Origin: Cyanophora paradoxa
Lineage: Eukaryota; Glaucocystophyceae; Cyanophorales; Cyanophoraceae
Direction of reading: 5' to 3'
Length of the DNA: 64,000 nucleotides
Assembly: GCA_004431415.1 (NCBI GenBank)
Contig: QPMI01000123.1
Span: forward strand, 1-64,000
The position numbers were made by a program, and so were the translations under genes. Below, piece by piece: positions 23,751 to 32,837 of the stretch. Within the stretch, counting starts at the first letter, position 1. Each line of letters begins with the position of its first letter. The notes under the pieces were generated by a model. That model worked only from the letters and a program-made list of their open reading frames with translations. It was not told the origin of the DNA and made no database searches.

Positions 23751-24167
23751 CTTGATTCGGGCATTGTCATTTGTGAGGCTACGTTCCGCTATACCACTCG
23801 CGAATGGTTCTATACCGCGCTCACTCGTAACCGCGATCTGTCTACTGTGCTGATTTATACACCGATTCACAAGTTCCAAGGAAAGAGTGACTACATCGAG
23901 TATCTGAAAGGGAAGATCCGCGGTTACAAATGCCAGGATCAGCGTGCCGGGCGCGATTTCGATGAGGCGGATTATATTACGCCGGAGTGGATATTAGAGC
24001 GCAAGAAGCAACAGAAGGGCGCCTGTGCGCTCTGTTCCCTTCCTATTCCGACTGAGCCACAAGATCCGAATTACAAGCTCGTCGTGGATCGCATAAACAA
24101 CAGGCGCCCACATCTTAAAGACAATTGCCAGCTCGTGCATCACGGGTGCAATTGCAGCAAAAAATAA
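23751..24167 (+). pseudogene. C-terminal remnant of a superfamily 1 helicase with HNH-like domain
   Basis: The frame opens without an ATG. It begins with the C-terminal helicase signature FYTALTRNRDLSTVLIY (motif VI region of UvrD/Pif1-like enzymes). About 60 residues later comes an HNH/endonuclease-VII-like zinc module: CALCSLP, VVDRINNR, then LVHHGCNCSKK. The rest of the helicase is missing. The remnant starts exactly where the polymerase gene begins on the other strand, which points to a rearrangement joint near 23,750. Helicases ending in such zinc/HNH modules are known from large DNA viruses; the exact source cannot be told. Confidence 0.7.
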
Positions 24168-24249
24168 ACAGGTTTAATTAGAAGAATGTCACGGATCGTT
24201 AGAAGGGTAGCGGGCGAGGAGACAGAGACCACCATACTACCTATCGCGT

Positions 24250-25565
24250 TCCTGAAACTGAGCAAGTCCCCCAAAAAATCACAAAACGCCAAGCAAAATC
24301 AAATTTATTAGGAGATGTTCCTTTAGCATTGCTAACCCGTCCTCTAAGATCGTGCGCCGCATGTATGACCCAAAGACAGGTTTTAAGAACCCATCGGCAT
24401 TGTACGAAGAGCTGAGAAAAGAGGACAAGAGCCTCACATTGAAAGAAGTGCAAGATGTCGCAGCGAAACAAGAATTTATGCAGATCAACAAGAAGCCCCC
24501 AGCACCGACCCAAACAGCTTTTATTCCCATCACAGCCCCGCCGTGGTGCTATCAAGCGGATCTCATCTTTTATCTCTCATATGGCAATTATAATTCCGGC
24601 TACATTGCAGTCCTTACTCTCATCGAGATGACAAGCCGAAAAGCATATGCCAAGAAGTTAAAGAATAAGGAGGGCGCAAGTGTTGCCGCCGCTTTTGCGG
24701 AGATGCTCACAGAGCTCCCGGCTCCGATGATTCGATTGGAGACAGATAACGGTTCGGAATTCATCGCGAAGGAGTTTCAGGAGGTCGTTAAAAATAATGG
24801 AATAGAACACCGCTTTAAACAGGTCGGAGATCACACTTCTCTGGGAATAATGAATCGCTTTCATTTGACCTTAAAAACGATGATAAACAATTACTGTGTC
24901 GCTTATAATACAGTTCGATTCATGGACAAATTGGACGACTTCGTTTTCAATTATAATAACACCATTCACAGAACCATAGGAATGAAACCCGCAGATGTTA
25001 AGCTTTCTGATATGGAGCGGATCCGAGCGGCTATTATTTCAAAGAAGAACACAATCGTAAAGGATATATTCAGCGACTTTAAGCCGGGTCTCCACGTCCG
25101 TGTATTATTGCCGAGATCAAAGTTTGATAAAGGAGCGACCCAAAGGTATAGCCGAGAGGTCTACAAAATTGCGGGAAGGAGAGGAAACGCGATAGAGGTG
25201 CAAGATGCAGCGGGAACGTAATGCCGAAGCTTTTTAAGCCGCACGAATTGCAAATCATTACAGAGGTCGAAGCTGTGGTCGAGCCATCAGGCAACGCTAT
25301 TTTAGCGGCTGATGTAGAGGCAGCTTCGATCCGGCAGGTTCAAAAAGAAGGCATAGATGTCGCCGCAAGTGTTCCAAAAGGCGCATTATTGGAAGATCGC
25401 GCAGAAAAGACAAAGAGGGCGCTAAGAGAGCTCGCGAAACTCACGATTGCCGGCACTGAGAAGCTCTCAGAGGTAAACAGTCAGAGGTGGTATAAATCGT
25501 TCAAGAATCAGAGCGCAAGCTATACAGCCCCTACTACGCGCATTCTTCGGTCATCTCGTTCATAA
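24250..25565 (+). pseudogene. Polinton-type integrase, copy 2 (catalytic Glu replaced by Asn, frameshifted)
   Basis: Homologous over its length to copy 1 but only about a third identical in the core. Asp in YQADLIFYL and Asp in LETDNGSEF are present. The position of the catalytic Glu, 36 residues on, reads Asn in GIMNRFHLTLK (codon AAT). One-base shifts occur near 24,335 in the N-terminal part and near 25,215 before the C-terminal tail, which again ends in NSQRWYKSFKNQSASY. An Asn at the third catalytic position should abolish strand transfer, so this copy is dead or has another role. Confidence 0.85.
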
Positions 25566-25603
25566 CAAACCCGAAATTATTTTCTCCGGTAAATATAAAA
25601 GAG

Positions 25604-25917
25604 ATGGAGGGTGAAAAGCATTTCGTGGACATTCCGTATGATAAAAAAGACGTTGCGAAATCCCTCGTGGAAAGTGGGATCGTGAGAATTCATGCTGGTA
25701 TGTCACGAAGAAAGATCACTCTCTATGCTCTCAGTTCAAAACTCTAAGCTATGAGCAAGTGTATCAAAGAAACGTGAAGGTTTACCTCGATATTCCTTAT
25801 GAATTTAAGGATCAAGCGAAGGCTGAGAAAGCCCGCTGGGATCCCGTTATGAAATCCTGGTATGTCATGGGTCTCGATCACCCGCTAATGGGCAAGTTTC
25901 CGATCAAGGAGCATTAA
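25604..25917 (+). pseudogene. Tandem DUF5710-like protein (one-base frameshift)
   Basis: Two copies of a small module with a VDIPY / LDIPY start, a central charged helix and a KWD or RWD...WYV core. The second, ending WDPVMKSWYVMG, is intact. In the first, the reading changes frame near 25,670 with the look of a single lost base. DUF5710 modules (function not established, often in phage and plasmid primase or DNA-processing proteins) fit a mobile-element role. The gene follows integrase 2 on the same strand by about 40 bases and converges on the SpeD gene with 25 bases between stops. Confidence 0.6.
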
Positions 25918-25942
25918 ATATATCTGTCGTTTTTTTCATTTT

Positions 25943-26335
25943 TTATGAAATTGGGAACCTTTGCTCGACCTGTAAGTCCCACTTTCGCACTTTCAGCCTT
26001 TCCTGTATGAGATCGTTAATGTCCTGTGCTATACCCATTGTCTTCGCTTCGGCATTTGAGCCGCATGTAAAGATATCGATCGCTAATAGCCCCTGGTCGC
26101 TATAAGAGTGAGCTGTGGCATGCGACTCATCTAATAGAAAGCCAATCGCGAAACCGGGAGGGGAAATAGAGCCATCGAAAATGCATGTGTGCTGGTGCAC
26201 GATGCGCATATTGCGATCTGTGATATATTGCGATAGGTTCGCTGTGATCCACTCGGCGCATGCCTCCGGGGACTCAGTAAACGGGTCGGTTATATAGTCG
26301 AGCATAACGTGGTAGCCGCGGTATCGGGAATCCAT
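25943..26335 (-). CDS. speD: SpeD-family pyruvoyl decarboxylase (S-adenosylmethionine decarboxylase-like)
   Basis: A small prokaryote-type AdoMet decarboxylase fold, 130 residues, ATG start, intact. The self-cleavage site is Glu70-Ser71 in LLDESHATAH; Ser71 would become the pyruvoyl group. His76 and Cys91 (DIFTCGS) follow at +5 and +20, the same spacing as Ser63, His68 and Cys83 of the Thermotoga enzyme. The family makes decarboxylated AdoMet for spermidine synthesis. Some phage and bacterial SpeD homologues have changed into arginine or ornithine decarboxylases, so the substrate cannot be fixed here. The gene is intron-free, shares the element's composition, and lies between the DUF5710-like and zinc-ribbon genes, so it is cargo of the virus-like element rather than a host gene. 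Confidence 0.87.
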   Translation of the reverse strand: MDSRYRGYHVMLDYITDPFTESPEACAEWITANLSQYITDRNMRIVHQHTCIFDGSISPPGFAIGFLLDESHATAHSYSDQGLLAIDIFTCGSNAEAKTMGIAQDINDLIQERLKVRKWDLQVEQRFPIS

Positions 26336-26488
26336 TATTATTTAAGTCGATATTTTTACCCTGTTCATTTTATCATTTTTCATAGATCATGCATGTTGTT
26401 CGCATGTATCTTGCATAGTGGGCGGGGCGCGAGTGTATTTTAACGTGGTCTATCGTCGTACTTTGTCGATGGGGCTTACCTTGATCTC

Positions 26489-26541
26489 GCAAGTTTGTGC
26501 AGGTGGGCATTTTCGGCATGCTTGCTCATGCACAAACTTGC
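26489..26541. terminator. Perfect 13-bp hairpin between zinc-ribbon and SpeD genes
   Basis: GCAAGTTTGTGCA at 26,489-26,501 is exactly complementary to TGCACAAACTTGC at 26,529-26,541, with a 27-base loop. It is followed on the + side by an A/T-rich stretch. It lies just 3' of the zinc-ribbon gene on the minus strand and 150 bases upstream of SpeD. It would suit a hairpin-guided transcript end as in mimiviruses, or a regulatory site. Confidence 0.5.
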
Positions 26542-26576
26542 TTTAAAAAATATAAATCTCATTTTAAAATCATAAA

Positions 26577-26899
26577 TTAGCTCGTCCGAGTCTCACTATA
26601 ACACTGTCGGCATTTATAGTAGAGACCATCCTTCGTACTTTGCTTTTTATTATACTCGCTTGCAGGCTTCTCAATCTTGCAATCCGGGCATATCTTCGAT
26701 TGTACTTCGATTTTCGGACGCGTTTTTAAGACATTGTGATAGTGATCATTTTGATAGTCACGGTGGCACTCTATGCATCTCCAATATAATGTTATATTTC
26801 CCGACTTGCACTTGCGCAAAGGAACCACGATGCAGGCTTGACCTCTTTGCACACATTGCACAGTTTACTTTTAGGTAAGGGGAGCTGATTACCCGGCAT
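26577..26899 (-). pseudogene. Small double zinc-ribbon protein (one-base frameshift)
   Basis: The second module reads ICPDCKIEKPASEYNKK...YYKCRQCYSE, a CxxC...CxxC zinc ribbon of a type common in large DNA viruses and phages. A first, similar module (LCNVCKEVKPAS...WRCIECHRDY) precedes it in a neighbouring frame. The only upstream ATG, at 26,899, belongs to that first frame, so the original gene probably started there and lost one base near 26,825. Likely nucleic-acid binding; exact role unknown. Confidence 0.6.
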
Positions 26900-27241
26900 C
26901 TTTATACTTGTATAGTGGGAAATCTTTAAGTGGGGATATACGCACTATATAAGTTAATTTAACCTATCGGTGGGGCTCACCTTGATTTTCAAATTGGACT
27001 ACTGAAAACAGTTCGACAAGGATCAGGAACATTACGCAAAAAATAGGGTCTTACTGTCCTTACTGAGAGATCGGAAGGCGGAATAAAGGCTTACTGAAAA
27101 TGGTAAGGGATTAGAGAGAAGATTATATGTAGGTTTTTGTGATTGGTTTCAGTAAGGAGGAGTTAGATGTTTGAAAAATACAATGTGGCTCAGTGCGAAT
27201 TTGTGATTTTGTGACTGAGATTCGTGATGCTGAAAATGTGC
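26900..27241. other. Right flank of the virus-like element
   Basis: AT-richer DNA with no gene. A 22-base segment TCGGTGGGGCTCACCTTGATTT near 26,967 resembles one near 26,467, possibly a shared promoter or processing motif. The element ends close to 27,285, where GC-rich host-like coding sequence begins. Confidence 0.35.
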
Positions 27242-28570
27242 TTATTGAAAATGGTCGCGGGAAGGTCGCGCAATTGGTGGGGGTGACCACCCTGCGAGCA
27301 GCGACGGGTCGCAGGGCTCGCCGAGCGAGTCCCAGTACCGCGTCTTCGCCCCGCCGAGCACGAGGAGGGTCCAGTGGCCGCCGCTCGCCGAGCGCTTCTC
27401 GGCCCCGCGGCGCACGAGGCTCGTCGAGACGGGGCAGATGACGGTGCCGCCCTCGCCACGAGCGACAGTGCGCGCCGCTTACGGCGCTCCTCGCTCGCAG
27501 CCGCGTACCGGCGGAGGACCGAGGCGAGGATGTCGACGCTCATCGGGTAGAGGGCCCGCACGCGGCCGTTGTTGGCCTTGCGCAGGATGAGGGTGAGCAC
27601 GTTGGCGATGTGCGTGTCCGTGAGCCACTCGCGCGCGCCAAAGATCGGGACGCGGCGCGCAGGCGGGACGGGCGCGGGAACGGCGGCGGCGGCGGCGACG
27701 GGGTCGGCGCCCTCGAGGACGAGCCGCTGGCGCTTGAAGTCGGCGAGGAGGCTCGCGTCGCGCCCCGGTAGGTCCTTCAGGAACATCTCCACGCCGAGCG
27801 CGCTGATGAAGCCCCAGGTGCGGGCAAAGCCGCGCGAGGCCTCGCCCTCGACCTCGGAGCCAAGGCCGGCGTACCGCGTCAGCGTCTGCGTGACGAGGCC
27901 GAAGCGCTCGCGGCCGATGCTCAGCGTCGTCACGTTCCAGCGGTGCGGCCCGTCCCGCGCGAGGTCGGGGAGGCGCTTCTCGATCTCTCGCCGCACGCAG
28001 TTTGTGTCGCGGGAGGAGCCGTAGAGGGCGTCGGCGAGCGAGGCCATCGGCACCCAGAGCTGCAGGTCCGGAACCTCGATCCGCTTGGCGCGCAGCGCGT
28101 ACATGCACTTGCCGCCGACGCGTATGACGTGCAGGTCGAGGCGCGCGAGGGTGCGGGGCCGGCGGCGCTCGTTGGCGGCGTAGAACGAGGCGGCGGCGGC
28201 GCGCTTGCGCTGCTCGTCCGTGACCTCCCAGGCCTCGGCGACCACGTCCAGCACGTAGCGCATCGCCACCATCCGCGGCGGCGACTCGGGCGTGCACTCG
28301 CGCCGGCGGACGGCGCCCAGGGCCTCGAGCAGCAGGATGGCGTTCTCGTCGGGCAGCGGCCGCGTCGGCACTCCGTAGCGCGCGGTGAGGAGGTCCTCGG
28401 CCTCGGCCTCGGGCCCGTCGGGTCGAGGCGCGGCTCGCCGAGGACGCGCGCCAGCTGGCCGAGCACGCGGCGGGGCCCGCCGTCGTCGGGAGGACGACGA
28501 GGCGCTCCGGCCCCCAGGGCCCCGCGTACTCGACGAGCTCGTAGGCGTCGTGCACCGTCGGAAAGGACAT
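27242..28570 (-). pseudogene. Truncated Ulp1/adenain-like cysteine protease (C48)
   Basis: ATG at 28,570 (MSFPTVHDAYELVEYAGPWG), a frame change near 28,470, a long open part, and another change near 27,455. The protease region shows REWLTDTHIANVLTLIL, matching the WL-D-x-x-I start of Ulp1 domains, then the catalytic His in GGHWTLLVLGG (27,371) and the catalytic Asp in YWDSLGE (27,326). The Gln and catalytic Cys, expected some 50-60 residues later, are absent because the sequence leaves host-like composition near 27,285. Such proteases remove SUMO-like tags and also occur in transposons. Composition is host-like; the truncation coincides with the edge of the Polinton-like element. Confidence 0.65.
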
Positions 28571-29101
28571 TGCGGCGGCGCAACCGATCGCGGGCGGCCG
28601 CGTGGGACGGGCCGCGGGGCAGCGGTGTGGGCCCCGCCAACTCTAGCCCCAAGGAGCAATGGGGCGCTTGGATTTATGTATCTGCCCTGCGCGATTGCGA
28701 GCTCGAAGTAGATAGGGGTACAGTTTTCGGTGCTCTCTGCAGTAAGGGTACAGGCACCGCCCTCTCGCCCTCCCCCCCCCCCCCTTCTTTTTTGGGGGGG
28801 ACGGTCGCAGTCGGTTCATCCCTGCACGCCACGATGAAACAGTGTCACAGTGCTCGAGATTTCGTACCTGTTTTGATTTCAAATTCCCATCTTGGTTTTC
28901 AGGTTTCCCTTCAAAAAAGCTTTGTGAAGCTTATAATTAAGCGATCGCAGCTCTAAATGTCTATCTCGAGTCAAATACAGAAATAGAGCCCCACCGTGCT
29001 GCCATCTGTATCGTCAGGGAGATCTAGAGCTCGAGGCTATAGCTATAGCTAGTGGTCTGACGAGATCTATAGAGCGAACATCAACATTGATATCGATATC
29101 G
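28571..29101. other. Non-coding stretch with homopolymer tracts
   Basis: Contains a C-run followed by a G-run (about 28,775-28,800), then AT-richer DNA with GGCTATAGCTATAGCTAG at 29,034. No gene seen. Confidence 0.4.
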
Positions 29102-30022
29102 ATGAGGCTTCTGTGCTCAGACGGCGAGACGGTCGTGTGCCCGGGGGCCCTGGTCGCTGACAGCGAGCTCCTTGCCGACGTTTCCGAGTGCTCAGATGCT
29201 CACACAAACGCCATCCCCATGCCCATCACATCGACAGTTATCCTCGCGGCGGGCATCGCCCTCAACGACCGCTCGGCCTCCCGACCTTTCGCCTCGCTCC
29301 AAGTTCCGCACGGCGGGCCCGATTCGCGAGCGGCCCCCGCAATGGCCCTCATCGCCCGCCTCGGTGTCGCCGCAGAGTTTCTTCGCGCTCCAAAGCTCGC
29401 ACACGCGTGCGCAAAGCTCTTTGAGGGCGCGATTACGCACGAGAAGGCTCTCGGGGAACTCTGGGAGGATCATGTTCGATTCGCGACCGGCGCCGCCCCG
29501 CGGCGGGTTCGGAAGCGCAAGATAGAGGAGACGGTCCCTGTAAGAATCAGAGCGATTGATCACACGCCATTACACCGCTCAGAGGCCTTTGCACGGCAGT
29601 GGGTACCGCCGGTTCCATGGGCGATGCGAGGGCGCGTCCGGGGGGAGGGGACGGGCCCCGGGCCCCCTAGGGTTATTTTTAGAATCGATCCGGGTTCCGC
29701 ACCAAAATTGTTTCTGATGTCTACGAGCCCTCCCAATTGCTTGCGATGCGTTGGTGCGGGGCCCTCATTTTATTTTTCCGGTTTTTTTGCAGGGTTGGGA
29801 TCTGTATTGGATCTTTTGCTCGCATGTTGCTGCGCATGCGCACATGTTAAGCAACAGGCCCCTAGGCGTAGCTATAGTGAGCCCTGCGGAATAGCATACT
29901 GTAGCTTGGGTGTCGCAACGACTGCGCCGAAAAGGGTAACTTCTAAAAAAAGAGCAAAAAAAGACCGGGTAACGAGATTGGACCGGGTAAGGGGGGGGGG
30001 GCAACCCAAGTGGGAAACTTAG
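29102..30022 (+). CDS. Possible Skp1/BTB-POZ-like protein
   Basis: The first 150 residues follow the Skp1 pattern: MRLLCSDGETVVCPGALV (strand-turn-strand with SDGE), an SELLADVSE helix, IPMPITSTVILAAGIA, then a helix pair MALIARLGVAAEFLRAPKLAHACAKLF and a WEDHV end. Skp1 proteins link F-box proteins to cullin ubiquitin ligases; BTB proteins share the fold. The frame then runs into a basic and low-complexity tail to 30,022 that may not be coding. The ATG is directly after TATCGATATCG. It could be a decayed or viral Skp1 copy; no introns are evident. Confidence 0.4.
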   Translation: MRLLCSDGETVVCPGALVADSELLADVSECSDAHTNAIPMPITSTVILAAGIALNDRSASRPFASLQVPHGGPDSRAAPAMALIARLGVAAEFLRAPKLAHACAKLFEGAITHEKALGELWEDHVRFATGAAPRRVRKRKIEETVPVRIRAIDHTPLHRSEAFARQWVPPVPWAMRGRVRGEGTGPGPPRVIFRIDPGSAPKLFLMSTSPPNCLRCVGAGPSFYFSGFFAGLGSVLDLLLACCCACAHVKQQAPRRSYSEPCGIAYCSLGVATTAPKRVTSKKRAKKDRVTRLDRVRGGGQPKWET

Positions 30023-32632
30023 CCATGTTTCCCACCTGACGTTTCCCACCTGATGGTCCCCATGGGGGTCCTCCGCCCCGGTGTGTTACCTATAGGGTAA
30101 CATGCATGTGTTTCCCCCGGGAAACATACTTTCTTAGGCACCAGTGATGGTGTTTGTGTTGTACATGTGCTTCATTGTTTTTTGTCATGTTTTGTTGTTT
30201 GTTCATTGTGGAACATATGCTTTTCTTTTTGTTGTTGCAAGGGGGGGTACCCCCTCCCTTGCTCCCCTGGTGAATTGGTGCGGCGTACTTTCTGTGTTAG
30301 CAATTTTTGTAAGATGCGATTCTTTGCATGCGCTCTCGTATAGGCGTGATCACATCGTAGCCGCTGCGAGCGGAGGAAAAAAATGCAAGGGCGGGGCTGC
30401 GCAAACATGTCGAGCTCGCGCCTCACCTGCTATCGCTATATGCGCCAAACCACGTGCACCTAAATGCTCTCAATGCGCTCTACAAACTCTGCCATACATG
30501 CCTTGGCTCTAGAAGCGGCGCGTGGCTCGCTAGGCCGCCTCAAGTACCTGTTGTACCGGGCGCCGAAAAAAAGCGCTCCTGCGAGTTTCAGGGGATATCG
30601 TGTTGCAGTACCCGGCCAGATAGCCCCCCCCATAGCCTTGAACCGGGTACGCGTCACCCGGCCCTTCGCCCGGGTCCGCGGACGACACACGTTAACGTAG
30701 TCGCAAGCGAAGGTCAGCTTTGCTCGAGCTCTGGCGGCAAATGCACTCGCTGCGCATGCTGGAAGCACTTCGCTCGACCGGACACGTTGGCACGTGAGAG
30801 AGTGCAGAAAGAAGGCGCCCACTACGCAGCGTTCCGGTGCGCGCCCGGCTGCGTCGCGGCCTCGAGCTCGGCCTATAGCTACGCTCTCGGTTTCTAGATC
30901 TGACGGACTCCGGTTCAAGCAGACTTCAGCTCGGCGTTGTCATTCTCTTCAAGCACAAGAACCTGCACAAGCACGTTCAGTGCCGGAAGAAGGCGCCCGC
31001 GACGCCGCCTTCCGGTGCGCGCCGCTTGCAATTGGCCGAGGCCGCGCCGATGGTTCTGCAGCTGCAGCTGACTGCCGGCGCCTTTCGCCCGCCGACCGCA
31101 GATCCGAGCTTCAGCAGCAGCAACCTCTGACGCGTGGCCATGGGTCTGGCCTCGCCTCTAGCAGCAGCCTCTAGCAGCAGCAGCCTCGCCTGGCCTCTCA
31201 GCAGCCTCTAGCAGCAGCAGCCTCGCCTGGCCTCTAGCAGCAGCCTCTCACGCGTGGGCACGTTGTCGGAGTGAACCTGTATCTGCCATATTGGTCTGCA
31301 TCGGCCCGCGCGCGCCACGCTGCCCTCGCGCACCGATGCCGGCGCCATGCAGCCGGCGGCAGGCTCGAGAGACAAGTGACGGCGCGGCTCGACGGGCGGG
31401 GCGGGAGCGCGGCGGGCTGGGTGCGGCTCGCCGGTCAAGCATGCGCATGCGCAGGCTATGAACAGGGCGCGGCGCCACCTGCCACCGCTCCGCCCGCTTC
31501 CTCGCCCGCCGCCCCGCCGGCTGCTTCAACTTCGTCGACTCCAGGTTCGCCACGCCGCTGCTGCTGCGCACCTGACCCGGCCGACCCCGCTGGGCCCCGC
31601 CCCCGCACAGTCGCTGTCCAGGGAGAGCTGACGTCGGCTCTGCGCATGCGCAGGCTAAGTGCATCCCACTGCCTCTCCTCCCACTTTCACGCCCGCCGCC
31701 GCCCTCGCCTGTCCGCCGCCGCCGCTCGCCACCCCTGCCCGCCTCGCCACCCCACCCCAGGCCCGTCCGCCTGCCCCGCCTCTCTGACCCGCATCCCCCC
31801 CCCCCCCCCGCCCCTCCCCCCCCCCCCCCCCCCCCTTCCCCCTTCCCCCGCCCCCGGCGCCCGCCTCGCCCGGCCGCCCGCCTCGCGTCTCTGCCCCCCC
31901 CCCCCCCTCTCAAGACCCCTGCAATGTGCACAAGTACCCCCCCTTGCACGTCCGCGCGCGGCCCGTACTTGCCGCACTTGCGCCCGGCCGGGCGCGGTCT
32001 GCTAGTACATGCCAAGATGTTTACTGTATTGTTTATTGTTTGCCAAGAATCGAACCTGTTCTGAATCGGCACTGAACCTGTTCTGAATCGGCACAGGAAA
32101 AAAGGGACTTTCCATTGACAGAACTGCCGGATACACAATTTGAGCCACAAAACTCCACTCTGTGGCAGATCGTCCCACTTCATACTTCCAAGCTCACTGG
32201 CAAGAGCAGTGGCTGCCACTGCTTTTTTAAAAACTTGAAAAGTCCGACGGTCACAGAGTCATACATCACTCAGTGACTTTTCCTTCTCATGTGGAGTTTG
32301 TCTCAGTGACCACAGTGAGTCAAGGCAGCACTGGCAGCCTTCAAGTGCATATCGAATTGAGTATACCAATGAGAGCATGCGCAACAACTCAACCACTGGC
32401 CTGCGATTCACAAGTTCCCCACTTACCAAACATGCTGGCACGACTGTTGGCAGCCCAGGCTGGGCCGCCCATGGAGCACAGTCCAGTCATGGAGCACAGT
32501 CCAGTCAGGCTGGGCCGCCCAGGAGCACATGGACTGTTCGCACCGCTCTCAATGCTGGCAGTTTGAGTCTGCCGTAGTACTAAACGGAATTTTCTTCCAA
32601 GGGGAACATGGGTTAATCTACTATGTAGCACT

Positions 32633-32837
32633 GATGTTGCCAGCCTGGTTTCCACTGAGTCGAGCCGCTCGTACCATGTACCCCAGTCAGTAGTCTTGCT
32701 GTACCCTCCGGGACCGCACCACGGCTCCCAATACAGCCCCACCACCCCTCGGGGCAATCTCGCGTGTAGCGCACGGGCTGGGAGCACAGCTGGGCAGCCA
32801 CAGCACAGCAGAGCGGGCCCAACAACACCAATAATAC
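32633..32837. repeat. 205-bp direct repeat, copy 1
   Basis: Matches 34,506-34,710 with a constant offset of 1,873 bases and no difference that I could see. It begins GATGTTGCCAGCCTGG and ends CACCAATAATAC. The flanks differ on both sides. Confidence 0.9.

Larger units (their letters stand above)
16900..27280. mobile_element. Composite Polinton/Maverick-like virus-like element (degenerate)
   Basis: A protein-primed-type DNA polymerase B plus retroviral-type integrase is the hallmark of Polintons/Mavericks and their viral relatives. Here two distantly related integrases lie at opposite sides and read outwards. The left block (integrase, unknown gene, polymerase) is on the minus strand; the right block (helicase end, integrase, DUF5710) is on the plus strand, followed by two minus-strand small genes. 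Neither major/minor capsid, packaging ATPase nor maturation protease was recognised. Composition is clearly less GC-rich than the flanks. The limits come from that change; terminal inverted repeats and a target-site duplication were not found by eye. Confidence 0.75.

Noticed and set aside
23751-23879. Upstream extension of the DNA polymerase frame beyond 23,750
   Set aside because: No ATG in that part and it lies opposite helicase coding sequence; the MPRQTNRL start agrees with an abutting gene joint.
31248-32219. 323-codon minus-strand and 244-codon plus-strand frames
   Set aside because: Glycine- or proline-rich translations of homopolymer C/G DNA, with no domain and open on both strands at once.
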